IMG/VR virus record: IMGVR_UViG_3300023220_000371
Location: 1 to 26,335 of that record
Length of the DNA stretch: 26,335 nt
From: a virus
Reading direction: 5' to 3' (one strand)
Under the pieces are notes generated by a model that saw only the letters and a program-made list of their open reading frames with translations, had not been told where the DNA came from and did not search any database. Positions within the stretch are counted from its first letter, which is position 1, and each line of letters starts with the position of its first letter. Below, one piece after another: positions 13,529 to 20,846 of this stretch. The position numbers and the translations under genes are program-made.

Positions 13529-13630
13529 ATGAAAAAGAAAGTATATAAAATCGTAATCCTGGGTTTCTTACTGTTTGTATTAGGATTCCTTATAGGGTAT
13601 ATGGCATATATTGTATATCAGACTCTCTGA
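13529..13630 (+). CDS. Tiny membrane protein (33 aa)
   Basis: ATG 13529 to TGA 13630, preceded by a good ribosome binding site (GCGGAGGGC). Basic start MKKK, then a single hydrophobic helix (IVILGFLLFVLGFLIGYMAY). The clear ribosome binding site, rare in this window, supports translation. Confidence 0.55.
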   Translation: MKKKVYKIVILGFLLFVLGFLIGYMAYIVYQTL

Positions 13631-13645
13631 TGGCCTTGGAAAAAG

Positions 13646-14257
13646 ATGGGAAGTGAACAACCGGCTACATACTACGACCAGATATACGCGGACCCGTGCT
13701 TCAGCAAGCCTTGGAACCGTTGGGAGAACGATAAGCGAACGACTCTGTGGCAAGCAGCCGCCAATCTGGTACCTGATCATTCAAACATTATCGACCTTGG
13801 CTGTGGATGCGGCCAATTCCCTCAAGCATTGCTGATAGCAAACAAAATCAAATCTTATGCGGGATATGACTTCTCAAACGGGGCCATTATCAGGGCCAAA
13901 GCTTTATGGGATTCGTATTGGCCTAAATATGATCATGTTAACTTTTGGGTGTATGATCTTAATAAATGGACCGGCATAGGTGATACAATTAAATATTGTG
14001 CCGATTGTGTATATACGCTGATTGAAGTTCTGGAACATATTGAAAACGATGGCAACGTGTTGAACATGATTCCATCTGGAGCAACGGTTGTTATCAGCGT
14101 GCCATCATTTGATGATGATGGGCATGTGAGACATTTCCTTGAGCCTGGATCTATTATAAAGCGTTACGGGCACATCGTAGATTTCAAGGAAGAAACAGGC
14201 AATTTTGTCCGCATAGCCAAAGGTAAATGGCACCTATGCCGGGGCATAAAAATATAG
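13646..14257 (+). CDS. Class I SAM-dependent methyltransferase
   Basis: 203 residues. Motif I is IIDLGCGCGQ (48-57), an acidic residue at the end of strand 2 is YDF (Asp75), and VLEHI plus SVPSFDDDGH correspond to later core motifs of the Methyltransf_23/UbiG-like group. The target is unknown: small molecule, sugar or protein is more likely than DNA, as there is no DPPY or PC motif. It is near a glycosyltransferase, so surface or DNA modification is possible. Confidence 0.75.
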   Translation: MGSEQPATYYDQIYADPCFSKPWNRWENDKRTTLWQAAANLVPDHSNIIDLGCGCGQFPQALLIANKIKSYAGYDFSNGAIIRAKALWDSYWPKYDHVNFWVYDLNKWTGIGDTIKYCADCVYTLIEVLEHIENDGNVLNMIPSGATVVISVPSFDDDGHVRHFLEPGSIIKRYGHIVDFKEETGNFVRIAKGKWHLCRGIKI

Positions 14258-14266
14258 GGTGATATC

Positions 14267-14512
14267 ATGCCAAAGATGAATCTAACAATTGATATCTACG
14301 GAGAAGGGACAAAAATGGCTTGCCGGGATTGCGGAGAATGGCGGGAATGTTGGCGGCAGGAATTTGTATCCGACATCGGCAACCTTGGCTTTAGGCTCCC
14401 AGTTCCCTTTTGGATTTGTCAAGATTGCACTACCCGTAGATATCAAAAGGATGATCCTGATGTAATAGTTGCGGTCCACCGGGCCGCTAAAACTGTAATT
14501 ACATGGGAATAA
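14267..14512 (+). CDS. Small zinc-finger protein
   Basis: 81 residues with CRDCGEWREC near residues 19-28 and WICQDC near 49-54, enough for one zinc site. It may bind nucleic acid. It starts after GGGTGATATC, 9 nt after the methyltransferase stop. Confidence 0.55.
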   Translation: MPKMNLTIDIYGEGTKMACRDCGEWRECWRQEFVSDIGNLGFRLPVPFWICQDCTTRRYQKDDPDVIVAVHRAAKTVITWE

Positions 14513-14528
14513 AATAGCGGGTGACACT

Positions 14529-14681
14529 ATGCCATGTATTAAAGTCAGAGTAAACGGCAAAGTGGTGGGGGCTAGGTTCCCAAGTGGCCGCCGCTTTTCA
14601 TCTGTGACCAAATGCCGAAAAGCTCAAACGGCCATTCATGCCCGTGGATCTTCCCATCGTAAGCCGAAGCGGAAGAAATAA
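14529..14681 (+). CDS. Small very basic protein (50 aa)
   Basis: ATG 14529 to TAA 14681. Rich in Arg and Lys with a KPKRKK tail; probably nucleic-acid binding. It is preceded by GCGGGTGACACT, and its stop overlaps the next ATG (TAATG), so it is likely real. Confidence 0.5.
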   Translation: MPCIKVRVNGKVVGARFPSGRRFSSVTKCRKAQTAIHARGSSHRKPKRKK

Positions 14682-14839
14682 TGGACAATTTACAGATTAA
14701 CGAACAATTACAAACAGTTCTAGTCTGGACTCTGTTTTGGCTTTGCTGCGCTGTTATAGCAGCTTTCATCTGGCATTGGGTCGAAGGAGATTGGCCCTGG
14801 AGTGTATACATAGAACTGTGGAATCTGGTATTTACATAA
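14681..14839 (+). CDS. Small membrane protein (52 aa)
   Basis: ATG 14681 to TAA 14839, overlapping the upstream stop. One Trp-rich hydrophobic segment (VLVWTLFWLCCAVIAAFIWHW), likely membrane-inserted. No family is recognised. Confidence 0.5.
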   Translation: MDNLQINEQLQTVLVWTLFWLCCAVIAAFIWHWVEGDWPWSVYIELWNLVFT

Positions 14840-14863
14840 CAATATCCCTTCTAGTAATCCTAC

Positions 14864-15088
14864 ATGAATGACAGACTTCTATATTATTTGGCCCGTGTGG
14901 TTCTGGATCTAGCAGGTAAAGTATATAACGACGAAGGCGCATTAATCTCTCAAAGAAAGCCAATTGAAACAAGAGATGAAAGATTAGAGCGTACAGTGAT
15001 TAATCTTAGAAAGTTATCCGATGAATTAACTACCCTAGAAGAAGCCAAACGGAGTTATGACGATAGCCCTATTAACGATATTCCATGA
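14864..15088 (+). CDS. Small charged helical protein
   Basis: 74 residues with a hydrophobic N-terminus and a charged coiled-coil-like C-terminal half (about 35-65). It overlaps the start of the glycosyltransferase gene by 32 nt in another frame. No family is recognised. Confidence 0.45.
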   Translation: MNDRLLYYLARVVLDLAGKVYNDEGALISQRKPIETRDERLERTVINLRKLSDELTTLEEAKRSYDDSPINDIP

Positions 15089-15800
15089 GCGGTATGAGCT
15101 TACGGAAATCTACTTGCGCTATTACGAGTGGCTGCAAGGTCTGATATATGAACGCCTTGGGCACCATCTTTGGCTTTGCGGTGTGATAACAGAAGGGGAT
15201 TCCCGGATGAAGGGCCTTCTTAACAGCATGAATTCATGGCACTGGAAAACCGCCCCCAATAGACCCCTTGCCGCAAAATGGAATTCAGGGATGACGCTGA
15301 TCCTAGACCCCGACACCGCTGCAATGCTCTATATCGGTAGCGATGATTTTGTAGACTTTGCATACATGGAGCATATGTTTGAATTGCTTCCGGGCGGCTC
15401 GGATGTAATCCTGATCAACGATTGCCACTTCTTCGATACGAAGACACACAAATGTATTTACAATGTCTTTACCAAAGTAGGAGCGGGACGCATCATAAGC
15501 CGGGCTGCACTAGACAAGGTTGAATGGATTCCTTTTAGATCGAAGTGGGAGGCCACCGATGCGGCAATGGATAAGCGGTTCCGAGATATTGAGATACTCA
15601 GCGGGGAAAAAACAAAGTTTACTTGGGAATACGTCTCTACACGGGAAACCGCGATAACCCTCCTAGACGTGAAGACAAGTCAGAACAATATGACCTTTGA
15701 GCAGATGCTAGGGCGGCCTCATACAGTTATGCAGGCCGAGAAATTCCTACATGACCGCTTCCCGTCTATAGCCGAGGATCTGTTAGCTCTTACCCCTTGA
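15057..15800 (+). CDS. GT-A-like glycosyltransferase
   Basis: 247 residues. The N-terminal TIALLTIFHE strand, the NRPLAAKWNSGM segment and the LYIGSDDFVD motif (92-100, equivalent of the DxD metal site) are typical of family 2-like GT-A folds; VGAGRIISRAALD is the usual acceptor-domain strand. It probably transfers a sugar to a phage or host target such as virion protein, lipopolysaccharide or modified DNA. The start overlaps the previous gene by 32 nt. Confidence 0.7.
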   Translation: MTIALLTIFHERYELTEIYLRYYEWLQGLIYERLGHHLWLCGVITEGDSRMKGLLNSMNSWHWKTAPNRPLAAKWNSGMTLILDPDTAAMLYIGSDDFVDFAYMEHMFELLPGGSDVILINDCHFFDTKTHKCIYNVFTKVGAGRIISRAALDKVEWIPFRSKWEATDAAMDKRFRDIEILSGEKTKFTWEYVSTRETAITLLDVKTSQNNMTFEQMLGRPHTVMQAEKFLHDRFPSIAEDLLALTP

Positions 15801-16010
15801 TGCCTTTTGGATATTAACTTTATCACGGAGGAACTCTACCAAGAATCCACCAGCACCGATTATAATTGGCAATATAATCGTAAGCACGGGGCCTACATCC
15901 GACCACCCCTGTAAGTCTCCCGTGATTGCCGTTACAGCAGCGATAGCGGCCAGTATCAATGCCCTGCCAATACGGTTCCCGATAGGGTTCTTTTCCATCG
16001 ATTCCACCAT
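15783..16010 (-). CDS. Leftward holin-like membrane protein
   Basis: 75 residues from ATG 16010 (minus strand), with two hydrophobic segments (ALILAAIAAVTAITG and VLTIILPIIIGAGGFLVEFL) and a basic tail. It fills the 243-nt gap between rightward genes, overlapping the 3' end of the glycosyltransferase by 18 nt. Size and topology suit a class II holin, but no lysin gene is seen beside it. ATG 15998 is another start. Confidence 0.45.
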   Translation of the reverse strand: MVESMEKNPIGNRIGRALILAAIAAVTAITGDLQGWSDVGPVLTIILPIIIGAGGFLVEFLRDKVNIQKASRGKS

Positions 16011-16043
16011 GATTATTAACAGATCATATCCAAGATACAAGAA

Positions 16044-16352
16044 ATGGAAGAAATAGTTACTGAGCGGATAGAGAATCCGCATAACGATCCCGCCGAAGTA
16101 TTGAACGATCCCGAGTGGATCATCCAGCGAGCAACCGATCTTGCCGATGCATTATATGAGGATCTTAAAAATGGGCATTTCACCGGAAGCTTCAACAAGG
16201 TACTCCAATCGAGATGCCTTCGGATACTATGGCTGTTAGCCAAATACGAAAAGGAATATGCCCCGAAGCCCAAATACGGATATATCCCAACAGCCTTTAA
16301 GTGGATAAAATCCGCTGTCAGAGAAGAAGAGGACACGCTTATCTATCCATAA
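16044..16352 (+). CDS. Hypothetical helical protein
   Basis: 102 residues, acidic at the start and helical (IIQRATDLADALYEDLKNG ... LRILWLLAKYEKEY). A 6-5-6 hairpin (GCGGAT-AGAGA-ATCCGC, 16064-16080) of the same type as the leader hairpins falls inside its first codons. It may be a small terminase- or packaging-related protein given its place before the virion module, but nothing in the sequence proves this. Confidence 0.5.
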   Translation: MEEIVTERIENPHNDPAEVLNDPEWIIQRATDLADALYEDLKNGHFTGSFNKVLQSRCLRILWLLAKYEKEYAPKPKYGYIPTAFKWIKSAVREEEDTLIYP

Positions 16353-16394
16353 AGCACATCGTGAAACTATAACGATTTATTCGTATTATAATAA

Positions 16395-16433
16395 GCAGAT
16401 TGGGGTTTTCTGATAAGGTTTTCCCCAATCTGC
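16395..16433. terminator. 11-bp stem hairpin after the 16044 gene
   Basis: Perfect stem GCAGATTGGGG / CCCCAATCTGC with a 17-nt T-rich loop. It precedes a second hairpin at 16436-16465; together they separate the early/accessory operon from the virion module. Confidence 0.65.
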
Positions 16434-16435
16434 CC

Positions 16436-16465
16436 AAAAGGAATAGTCCACGGGCTGTTCCTTTT
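16436..16465 (+). terminator. Terminator before the virion module
   Basis: Stem AAAAGGAATAG / CTGTTCCTTTT (11 bp, one G-U) with an 8-nt loop, running into TTGTTTGGG. A- and T-rich arm ends make it usable on both strands. The rest of the gap to 16581 holds two small hairpins and no clear promoter. Confidence 0.65.
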
Positions 16466-16507
16466 TGTTTGGGCCTCCCGCCGAGGCCAGTCTATACCGG
16501 CAGGATA

Positions 16508-16526
16508 TGATGATGTAACGTCATCA
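16508..16526 (+). promoter_or_regulatory. 7-5-7 small hairpin upstream of the scaffold-like gene
   Basis: Stem TGATGAT / GTCATCA (one T-G wobble), loop GTAAC. A second hairpin AAGCGG / CCGCTT follows at about 16551-16568, 13 nt before the ATG at 16582. Confidence 0.5.
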
Positions 16527-16581
16527 CGGCGAGTACCAATAGCCGAGACAAGCGGCCCGGACCGCTTCATCAAATCGAGAA

Positions 16582-17265
16582 ATGGCACTTGTAAAAGTTA
16601 AGCACGATGGTAATGAAATCGAAGTAGAGCTTCCTGAAGGATACCAGCACCAAGACGAGATAAGGGATAAGTGGCTATTGAAGAGCGTTGTTGGTGATCA
16701 GTATGTGTTAAAAGCGGAAGTTGACCGGAGATTTCAGAAATGGGTTAAGAGAGACGAAGCAAAGGATGATCCAACCGTAATAGCTGCTGTACTTGAGGCA
16801 CACGGAAAGAACAAACCAGCGGATATCGATTTAGAAAAGGCCAAGTCAGATTGGAGCGATAAAGAGTTAGCTCCTGTATTGGCATTCAATAAGTCTTTGC
16901 TAGGTACGGTAAGGGGTAGCGCAATTCGAGACGCTTCCCGCTCCGCAGGATTCGACCCCTTGTATACGGATAATCCTACTGAAGATGTACCAAGCTATTT
17001 TGAGTCAGCCTTCGGTGATCGCCTAGAATATGACCCATCTCTAAAGTATTTCGTTGCCACCGATAAAGCGGGAAACCGCCTAGCTGCACAAGAGCCGACA
17101 ACGCTTCGACCATACGCCGATGCCAGCGAGCTTTTTGTAAACCTCGCCGCTGATGAGAATTGGAAGGGATATCTATCGCGTGAACCCACGAATAACGATT
17201 CCAGATACAAGGGGAATGACAAAATAGCCCGGTGGTACCAAACCTCGTGGGGATATGACGATTGA
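16582..17265 (+). CDS. Putative scaffolding/capsid assembly protein
   Basis: 227 residues, hydrophilic and charged, directly before the major capsid gene, the usual place for a scaffold. The N-terminus (ALVKVKHDGNEIEVELPEGY) is a beta-rich segment; the middle is charged and helical; the end is polar. No protease motif is recognised. The role is inferred from position and composition. Confidence 0.55.
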   Translation: MALVKVKHDGNEIEVELPEGYQHQDEIRDKWLLKSVVGDQYVLKAEVDRRFQKWVKRDEAKDDPTVIAAVLEAHGKNKPADIDLEKAKSDWSDKELAPVLAFNKSLLGTVRGSAIRDASRSAGFDPLYTDNPTEDVPSYFESAFGDRLEYDPSLKYFVATDKAGNRLAAQEPTTLRPYADASELFVNLAADENWKGYLSREPTNNDSRYKGNDKIARWYQTSWGYDD

Positions 17266-17329
17266 TGATAAAGTGGCATTTATCTCAAAGCATGGTCAAG
17301 AAGCGTATGAGAGTTTACCGATGAAGTAA

Positions 17330-17348
17330 GACGGCTCAAGAAGCCGTC
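17330..17348 (+). promoter_or_regulatory. 7-5-7 small hairpin upstream of major capsid gene
   Basis: Stem GACGGCT / AGCCGTC, loop CAAGA, 17 nt before the ATG at 17366. There is no Shine-Dalgarno in the spacer (ACAAAACAACTCATACG). Confidence 0.65.
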
Positions 17349-17365
17349 ACAAAACAACTCATACG

Positions 17366-18370
17366 ATGGCTATTGGATTACATACCGATTTCAGGGTATT
17401 CGATGAACAATTTTATGGCGGGATGAATGAAGTGCTGCAACAAGAAGCAAATGTATTTAACGCAGCTTCGAAGAACGCCATACGTTTAGTAACCCGCGCA
17501 AGCCGTGGGCATTTCGACGAGGAAGCATTCTTTGATGCGATTACGACACTCGTTACGCGCCGTGACATTGCTTCCTCGGCAGCGGCAACCGATGCCCCGC
17601 TAACTTCCGATGAATGGAAAAGGCCCAAGGTCAACCGCAAGATCGGCCCGGTGGCAAACACCATCGATTCCCTTCGCAAGATTTCGTCCAGCCCCGAGCG
17701 GTTCAGCTTCCTTCTTGGACAGCAAGCTGCACAGGCAAAGATGGAGGATTGGCTGAACACACTGCTGATCTGCGGTACAACTACCTTCCAGAAGAACACC
17801 ACCGGTGGCCCAAGCGGTTTAGGGACATTTATCGACAAAAGTGGTGCCGCTGGCAATACGCTCGAATATAGTTTCCTTGTCGATGGCCTTTCAACTTTCG
17901 GTGACAAGGCTTCCCGAATCGTGGCTTGGGTGCTCCATTCTAAAGCAGTCAACGACTTGCTTAAAGAATCGATCACGATTGTAACGGATCGCGTTGCCGG
18001 GGCCACGATTTTTGAAGGCGTTGCCGGTTCTCTTGGCAGGCCGCTGATCGTCACGGATTCAACTGAACTCGTTAACACCGATGGTATAACAAGCGGCACG
18101 GATAGCTTCTTTACCCTTGGCCTTACGGCTGACGGCCTGGTGGCTATAGACAGTGAGGACGATCAGATTGTATCCGATCTCATCACCGGGCTGGAGAACC
18201 TCGTGATGCGCTTCCAGGGTGAGTTTGCGTATAACGTAGGCGTAAAGGGCTATACGTATACGGATTCCACGGTCAACGCCACAGATGCCGCTCTTGGCAC
18301 TGCTGGCAACTGGACGCAGCAGATGGCGAACCTCAAAAGTACCGGCGGCTTTATCATAGAACACGCCTAA
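17366..18370 (+). CDS. Major capsid protein (HK97-like)
   Basis: 334 residues. An N-terminal helical arm (FDEQFYGGMNEVLQQEANVFNAAS), the central KRPKVNRKIGPVANTIDSLRK extended region, a P-domain-like helix (FSFLLGQQAAQAKMEDWLNTLL), and a C-terminal part with GRPLIVTDSTEL and strands including LVMRFQGEFAYNVGVKGY resemble phage major capsid proteins of the HK97 fold. Its place between the scaffold-like and head-tail connector genes supports this. It is probably the most expressed gene of the window. Confidence 0.8.
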   Translation: MAIGLHTDFRVFDEQFYGGMNEVLQQEANVFNAASKNAIRLVTRASRGHFDEEAFFDAITTLVTRRDIASSAAATDAPLTSDEWKRPKVNRKIGPVANTIDSLRKISSSPERFSFLLGQQAAQAKMEDWLNTLLICGTTTFQKNTTGGPSGLGTFIDKSGAAGNTLEYSFLVDGLSTFGDKASRIVAWVLHSKAVNDLLKESITIVTDRVAGATIFEGVAGSLGRPLIVTDSTELVNTDGITSGTDSFFTLGLTADGLVAIDSEDDQIVSDLITGLENLVMRFQGEFAYNVGVKGYTYTDSTVNATDAALGTAGNWTQQMANLKSTGGFIIEHA

Positions 18371-18371
18371 T

Positions 18372-18390
18372 TGACGATTGGGAATCGTCA
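18372..18390 (+). promoter_or_regulatory. 7-5-7 small hairpin, capsid/18393 junction
   Basis: Stem TGACGAT / ATCGTCA, loop TGGGA, right after the capsid TAA and 2 nt before the TTG at 18393. It is identical to the hairpin at 19445-19463. Confidence 0.7.
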
Positions 18391-18392
18391 TA

Positions 18393-18629
18393 TTGAATCA
18401 GCTTGTTTATATCAAGGGAAGATTTCCCACCCAGGATGAAGCGCTTGCAATTGAGGCGCTGAAGGCTAAAGCCCATGGACCTTTGCACTATCGCAATACA
18501 TCCAAGTGGCAAGGGGAGGCAGAATCCGGGTATGATTCGGTGTATGCGAATCTACCCGACGTGAAAAAGCGATATAAACAAGAAGGCGTGGAAGTGCATC
18601 CCTTGCGTAAGCCCAGAAAGGCAAACTAA
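18393..18629 (+). CDS. Small head protein, unknown
   Basis: 78 residues starting at TTG 18393 (NQLVYIKGRF). This start is chosen because it lies just after the hairpin exactly where the ATG of 19465 lies after its identical hairpin; an in-frame TTG at 18378 is inside the stem. Basic C-terminus. It lies between capsid and connector genes; role unknown. Confidence 0.55.
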   Translation: MNQLVYIKGRFPTQDEALAIEALKAKAHGPLHYRNTSKWQGEAESGYDSVYANLPDVKKRYKQEGVEVHPLRKPRKAN

Positions 18630-19114
18630 TGCCACCATATTTTAATATATCGGCAGACCTTGACCTCCTTCCCCCTGCTGTTGCAAAGCGGGAGGATATT
18701 GAAACGCTTGCGGTAGAAGCCGAAGCTGATCTGATTAATTTCTACAGCTTCGGCCCCCAGGATGTGCTAGGTTCTCCCCTTCACGATAGCAGCGCAATAC
18801 AAACAGGGTTTGAAAACCTTACCCTGTCAACGGAAGATCCTTCTGTATTCTTGCGCTTTTACAAAGTCGATCCAACGCTCTTGACGACTACGCAAGAGCT
18901 AGCTTTTAAGCTCGCAATGCAACGGGCAATAGCCAAACTGATTACGATCCGTGGAGCGCAAACGGATACCAATGCCCTCATTAAATCTGAGGGCCGAGGG
19001 CGACGAAGGGTAGAATACTTTGATCAGGCTAATGCAGCCAATGAAGGTTTGCCGAACAGCGTGCAGAAATGGTTACGCGTCTATGATGCCCGGCCAAGAG
19101 TATATGCCATCTGA
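18629..19114 (+). CDS. Head-tail connector protein
   Basis: 161 residues, starting on the last base of the previous stop (TAATG). Helical protein with a pattern (PAVAKREDIETLAVEAEADLINFYSF ... LKLAMQRAIAKLI-like helix) expected for gp6-type adaptor proteins that sit under the portal. The call rests mainly on position after the capsid gene and before the neck genes. Confidence 0.55.
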   Translation: MPPYFNISADLDLLPPAVAKREDIETLAVEAEADLINFYSFGPQDVLGSPLHDSSAIQTGFENLTLSTEDPSVFLRFYKVDPTLLTTTQELAFKLAMQRAIAKLITIRGAQTDTNALIKSEGRGRRRVEYFDQANAANEGLPNSVQKWLRVYDARPRVYAI

Positions 19115-19127
19115 TTGTCTATCAGAT
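19109..19127 (+). promoter_or_regulatory. 7-5-7 small hairpin spanning stop and next leader
   Basis: Stem ATCTGAT / ATCAGAT, loop TGTCT. The TGA of the connector gene (19112-19114) is inside the 5' arm, and the ATG at 19130 is 2 nt after the 3' arm. Confidence 0.7.
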
Positions 19128-19129
19128 TT

Positions 19130-19447
19130 ATGAACTACCCACACCACATCGTTGTAACTAGCACGCCACTAACGATTGGTGCCGCTGGCAAAGCTGTTGA
19201 GGGAACCGTTGTGACCAAGTTTACCGGGTTTTGCGACTTTCAAGAGAATGATCGCCGCTTTGATATAGACGCAGGTATAAATAGCGCAAACGGATCGGCT
19301 CAAACATTCTTCCCTGAAACGATCTTGCCGCTTGGTTTCATCAAAGGGGATAACGCTACGGTTACGCTCGAAGACGGATCTACCGTTGTTGGGGTGTTTG
19401 ACCGCATAGACTTTCTTGATGATTCAGTCTTGTTTCTGCGTAACTGA
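19130..19447 (+). CDS. Putative head closure/stopper protein
   Basis: 105 residues from ATG 19130, beta-rich, with acidic VTLEDGSTVVGVFDRIDFLDDSVLF at the end, as in small SPP1 gp16-type head-closure proteins. An upstream TTG at 19115 lies in the hairpin loop region and is rejected. The function is inferred from order, between connector and gp10-like genes. Confidence 0.55.
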   Translation: MNYPHHIVVTSTPLTIGAAGKAVEGTVVTKFTGFCDFQENDRRFDIDAGINSANGSAQTFFPETILPLGFIKGDNATVTLEDGSTVVGVFDRIDFLDDSVLFLRN

Positions 19448-19463
19448 CGATTGGGAATCGTCA
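19445..19463 (+). promoter_or_regulatory. 7-5-7 small hairpin, stop-to-start junction
   Basis: Stem TGACGAT / ATCGTCA, loop TGGGA. The first three bases are the TGA stop of the upstream gene, and the next ATG (19465) is 1 nt after the hairpin. Confidence 0.72.
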
Positions 19464-19464
19464 T

Positions 19465-19914
19465 ATGGTTATCCTGAATATTAAAGGTTTTCCGGAAGCC
19501 ATAAGAGGTTTTGATACCGCTAACAAAAAGACGATTAAAGCGGCTCGAAAGGGACTCTTTGACACGGCTATTGTTGTTCGGGACACTGCAAAGCGGCTTG
19601 TACCTGTTGATACCGGAAGGCTCCGTGATTCAATCGGTATCTTTGTAGATACTCCGGATCGGCTTACTGTCTTTGCTGATACGCCTTATGCAGCGGTTAT
19701 CGAATTCGGTTTCCAGGGTTCACAAATTGTGAGGCAGCATGAAAGAACGCAATCTGTTGTTTTTGGGCGGCCAATCACGCCAATACGTGTAACGGTTCGC
19801 GGCCATGTTCGCTTTGTCGATAGAAGGCCAAAACCTTACTTGCGACCAGCGGGTGAAATCGGTGGGTCTAAAATGCAAGAGATTATCGGTAAACGCGTAA
19901 ATGCAGTTTTGTGA
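19465..19914 (+). CDS. HK97 gp10-like neck/tail completion protein
   Basis: 149 residues. KRLVPVDTGRLRDSI, TPYAAVIEFG and KPYLRPAGE are hallmarks of the HK97 gp10-like family, which joins the head to the tail tube. Length and gene order (before the tail terminator) fit. Confidence 0.85.
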   Translation: MVILNIKGFPEAIRGFDTANKKTIKAARKGLFDTAIVVRDTAKRLVPVDTGRLRDSIGIFVDTPDRLTVFADTPYAAVIEFGFQGSQIVRQHERTQSVVFGRPITPIRVTVRGHVRFVDRRPKPYLRPAGEIGGSKMQEIIGKRVNAVL

Positions 19915-19927
19915 TAGAGAATCACAA
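19909..19927 (+). promoter_or_regulatory. 7-5-7 small hairpin, stop-to-start junction
   Basis: Stem TTGTGAT / ATCACAA, loop AGAGA. The TGA stop (19912-19914) is inside the 5' arm; the ATG at 19930 lies 2 nt after the hairpin. Confidence 0.7.
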
Positions 19928-19929
19928 AT

Positions 19930-20337
19930 ATGAGTCGCTCGCCACTATTTGATCTGCAAACCTCACTTTTTACAGCGTTGGTAGCCGGTGTAACTTCAGC
20001 GACCATTTATGATTGGTTGCCCGATCCAATCAGTTTTCCTTATGTGCTGATGGAGCGGGAAGAGATGAGGAGCATTGACGACAAAAGCGGCCTACTTCAA
20101 ACAACTTCGGCACAGCTTCTCATCGTAAGCATAGAACCAGACCGGGAAGAGTTAAAGAAGGTTTATGATGAGGTTATGATAGAACTCACTACCAAGCTAG
20201 TTCTTGCAAATAATTGGATAGTTGTTTTTCAGCCCAGACAACCGATAACGACTACTGAACGCGTCACAACGCATACCAACGAACAAGGGCATGCGGCAAC
20301 CTTGGTTTACACATTTCAACTTCAAGATACATCTTGA
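19930..20337 (+). CDS. Tail terminator/completion protein (DUF3168-like)
   Basis: 135 residues. The start LQTSLFTALVAGVTSATIYDWLPDPISFPYVLM and later TSAQLLIVSIEPDREELKKVYDEVMIELT match the DUF3168/gp17-like family that caps the tail tube. Position between gp10-like and tube genes supports it. Confidence 0.8.
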   Translation: MSRSPLFDLQTSLFTALVAGVTSATIYDWLPDPISFPYVLMEREEMRSIDDKSGLLQTTSAQLLIVSIEPDREELKKVYDEVMIELTTKLVLANNWIVVFQPRQPITTTERVTTHTNEQGHAATLVYTFQLQDTS

Positions 20338-20353
20338 CGATGTAGTATCGTCA
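20335..20353 (+). promoter_or_regulatory. 7-5-7 small hairpin upstream of tail tube gene
   Basis: Stem TGACGAT / ATCGTCA, loop GTAGT, beginning with the TGA stop of the terminator gene. A further AGTAA ... TTACT inverted repeat (about 20356-20384) forms a longer second hairpin before ATG 20389. Confidence 0.65.
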
Positions 20354-20388
20354 ATAAGTAATGCTCGATAGGGCATGGAGTTACTACG

Positions 20389-20844
20389 ATGGCTAACACG
20401 CGCCATGTCGGAAATGATTACAATTTTCACGTCAAGGCAACCGTGCCCTCGTCCCCGGCAGTGATCACGGAATATGATCAGCTTGGGTTAGAGATCGGGC
20501 ATGTCTTAACCCAAACGGGAGAAGAGATCCCGGCAGTTGATAAAGATAGCGGAGGTTATACTAACACCTTCGTTGGACAACAGTCCTATCAACTAACCAT
20601 CACCGGTCATCTTGCCAAGGATAGCAACGTTGCTCAGAAGGTCCTGGAAGATGCTGCGCTTGCTACCACACAAGCGGCCAAACTCATATTTTGGCTTTCT
20701 ACATCTGATACGGTGGGAGAAGATGAGCGCTTTGGGAGTGCCCGGCTAATCTCATTCGAGATCACCGAGAACGTGAACGAAGCCTCTACCTTCAGCATTA
20801 CTATTGCCGGTGTCGGTGCATACACGCTCGCTGTTGGCGCATAA
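20389..20844 (+). CDS. Major tail tube protein
   Basis: 151 residues, beta-rich, with EEIPAVDKDSGGYTNTFVGQQSYQLTITGHLA in the middle and STFSITIAGVGAYTLA at the end, typical of siphovirus tube proteins. It lies between the tail terminator and the frameshifted chaperone, the conserved order. Confidence 0.8.
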   Translation: MANTRHVGNDYNFHVKATVPSSPAVITEYDQLGLEIGHVLTQTGEEIPAVDKDSGGYTNTFVGQQSYQLTITGHLAKDSNVAQKVLEDAALATTQAAKLIFWLSTSDTVGEDERFGSARLISFEITENVNEASTFSITIAGVGAYTLAVGA

Positions 20845-20846
20845 AT

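Noticed and set aside
15650-15665. Isolated GATAACC outside the array
   Set aside because: A single 7-nt match within the glycosyltransferase gene without the partner repeat or 18-nt spacing; expected by chance.
17413-18099. 228-residue reading frame on the minus strand
   Set aside because: It lies fully within the major capsid gene, has Ser/Ala/Pro-rich shadow composition and no leader; it is an antisense frame.
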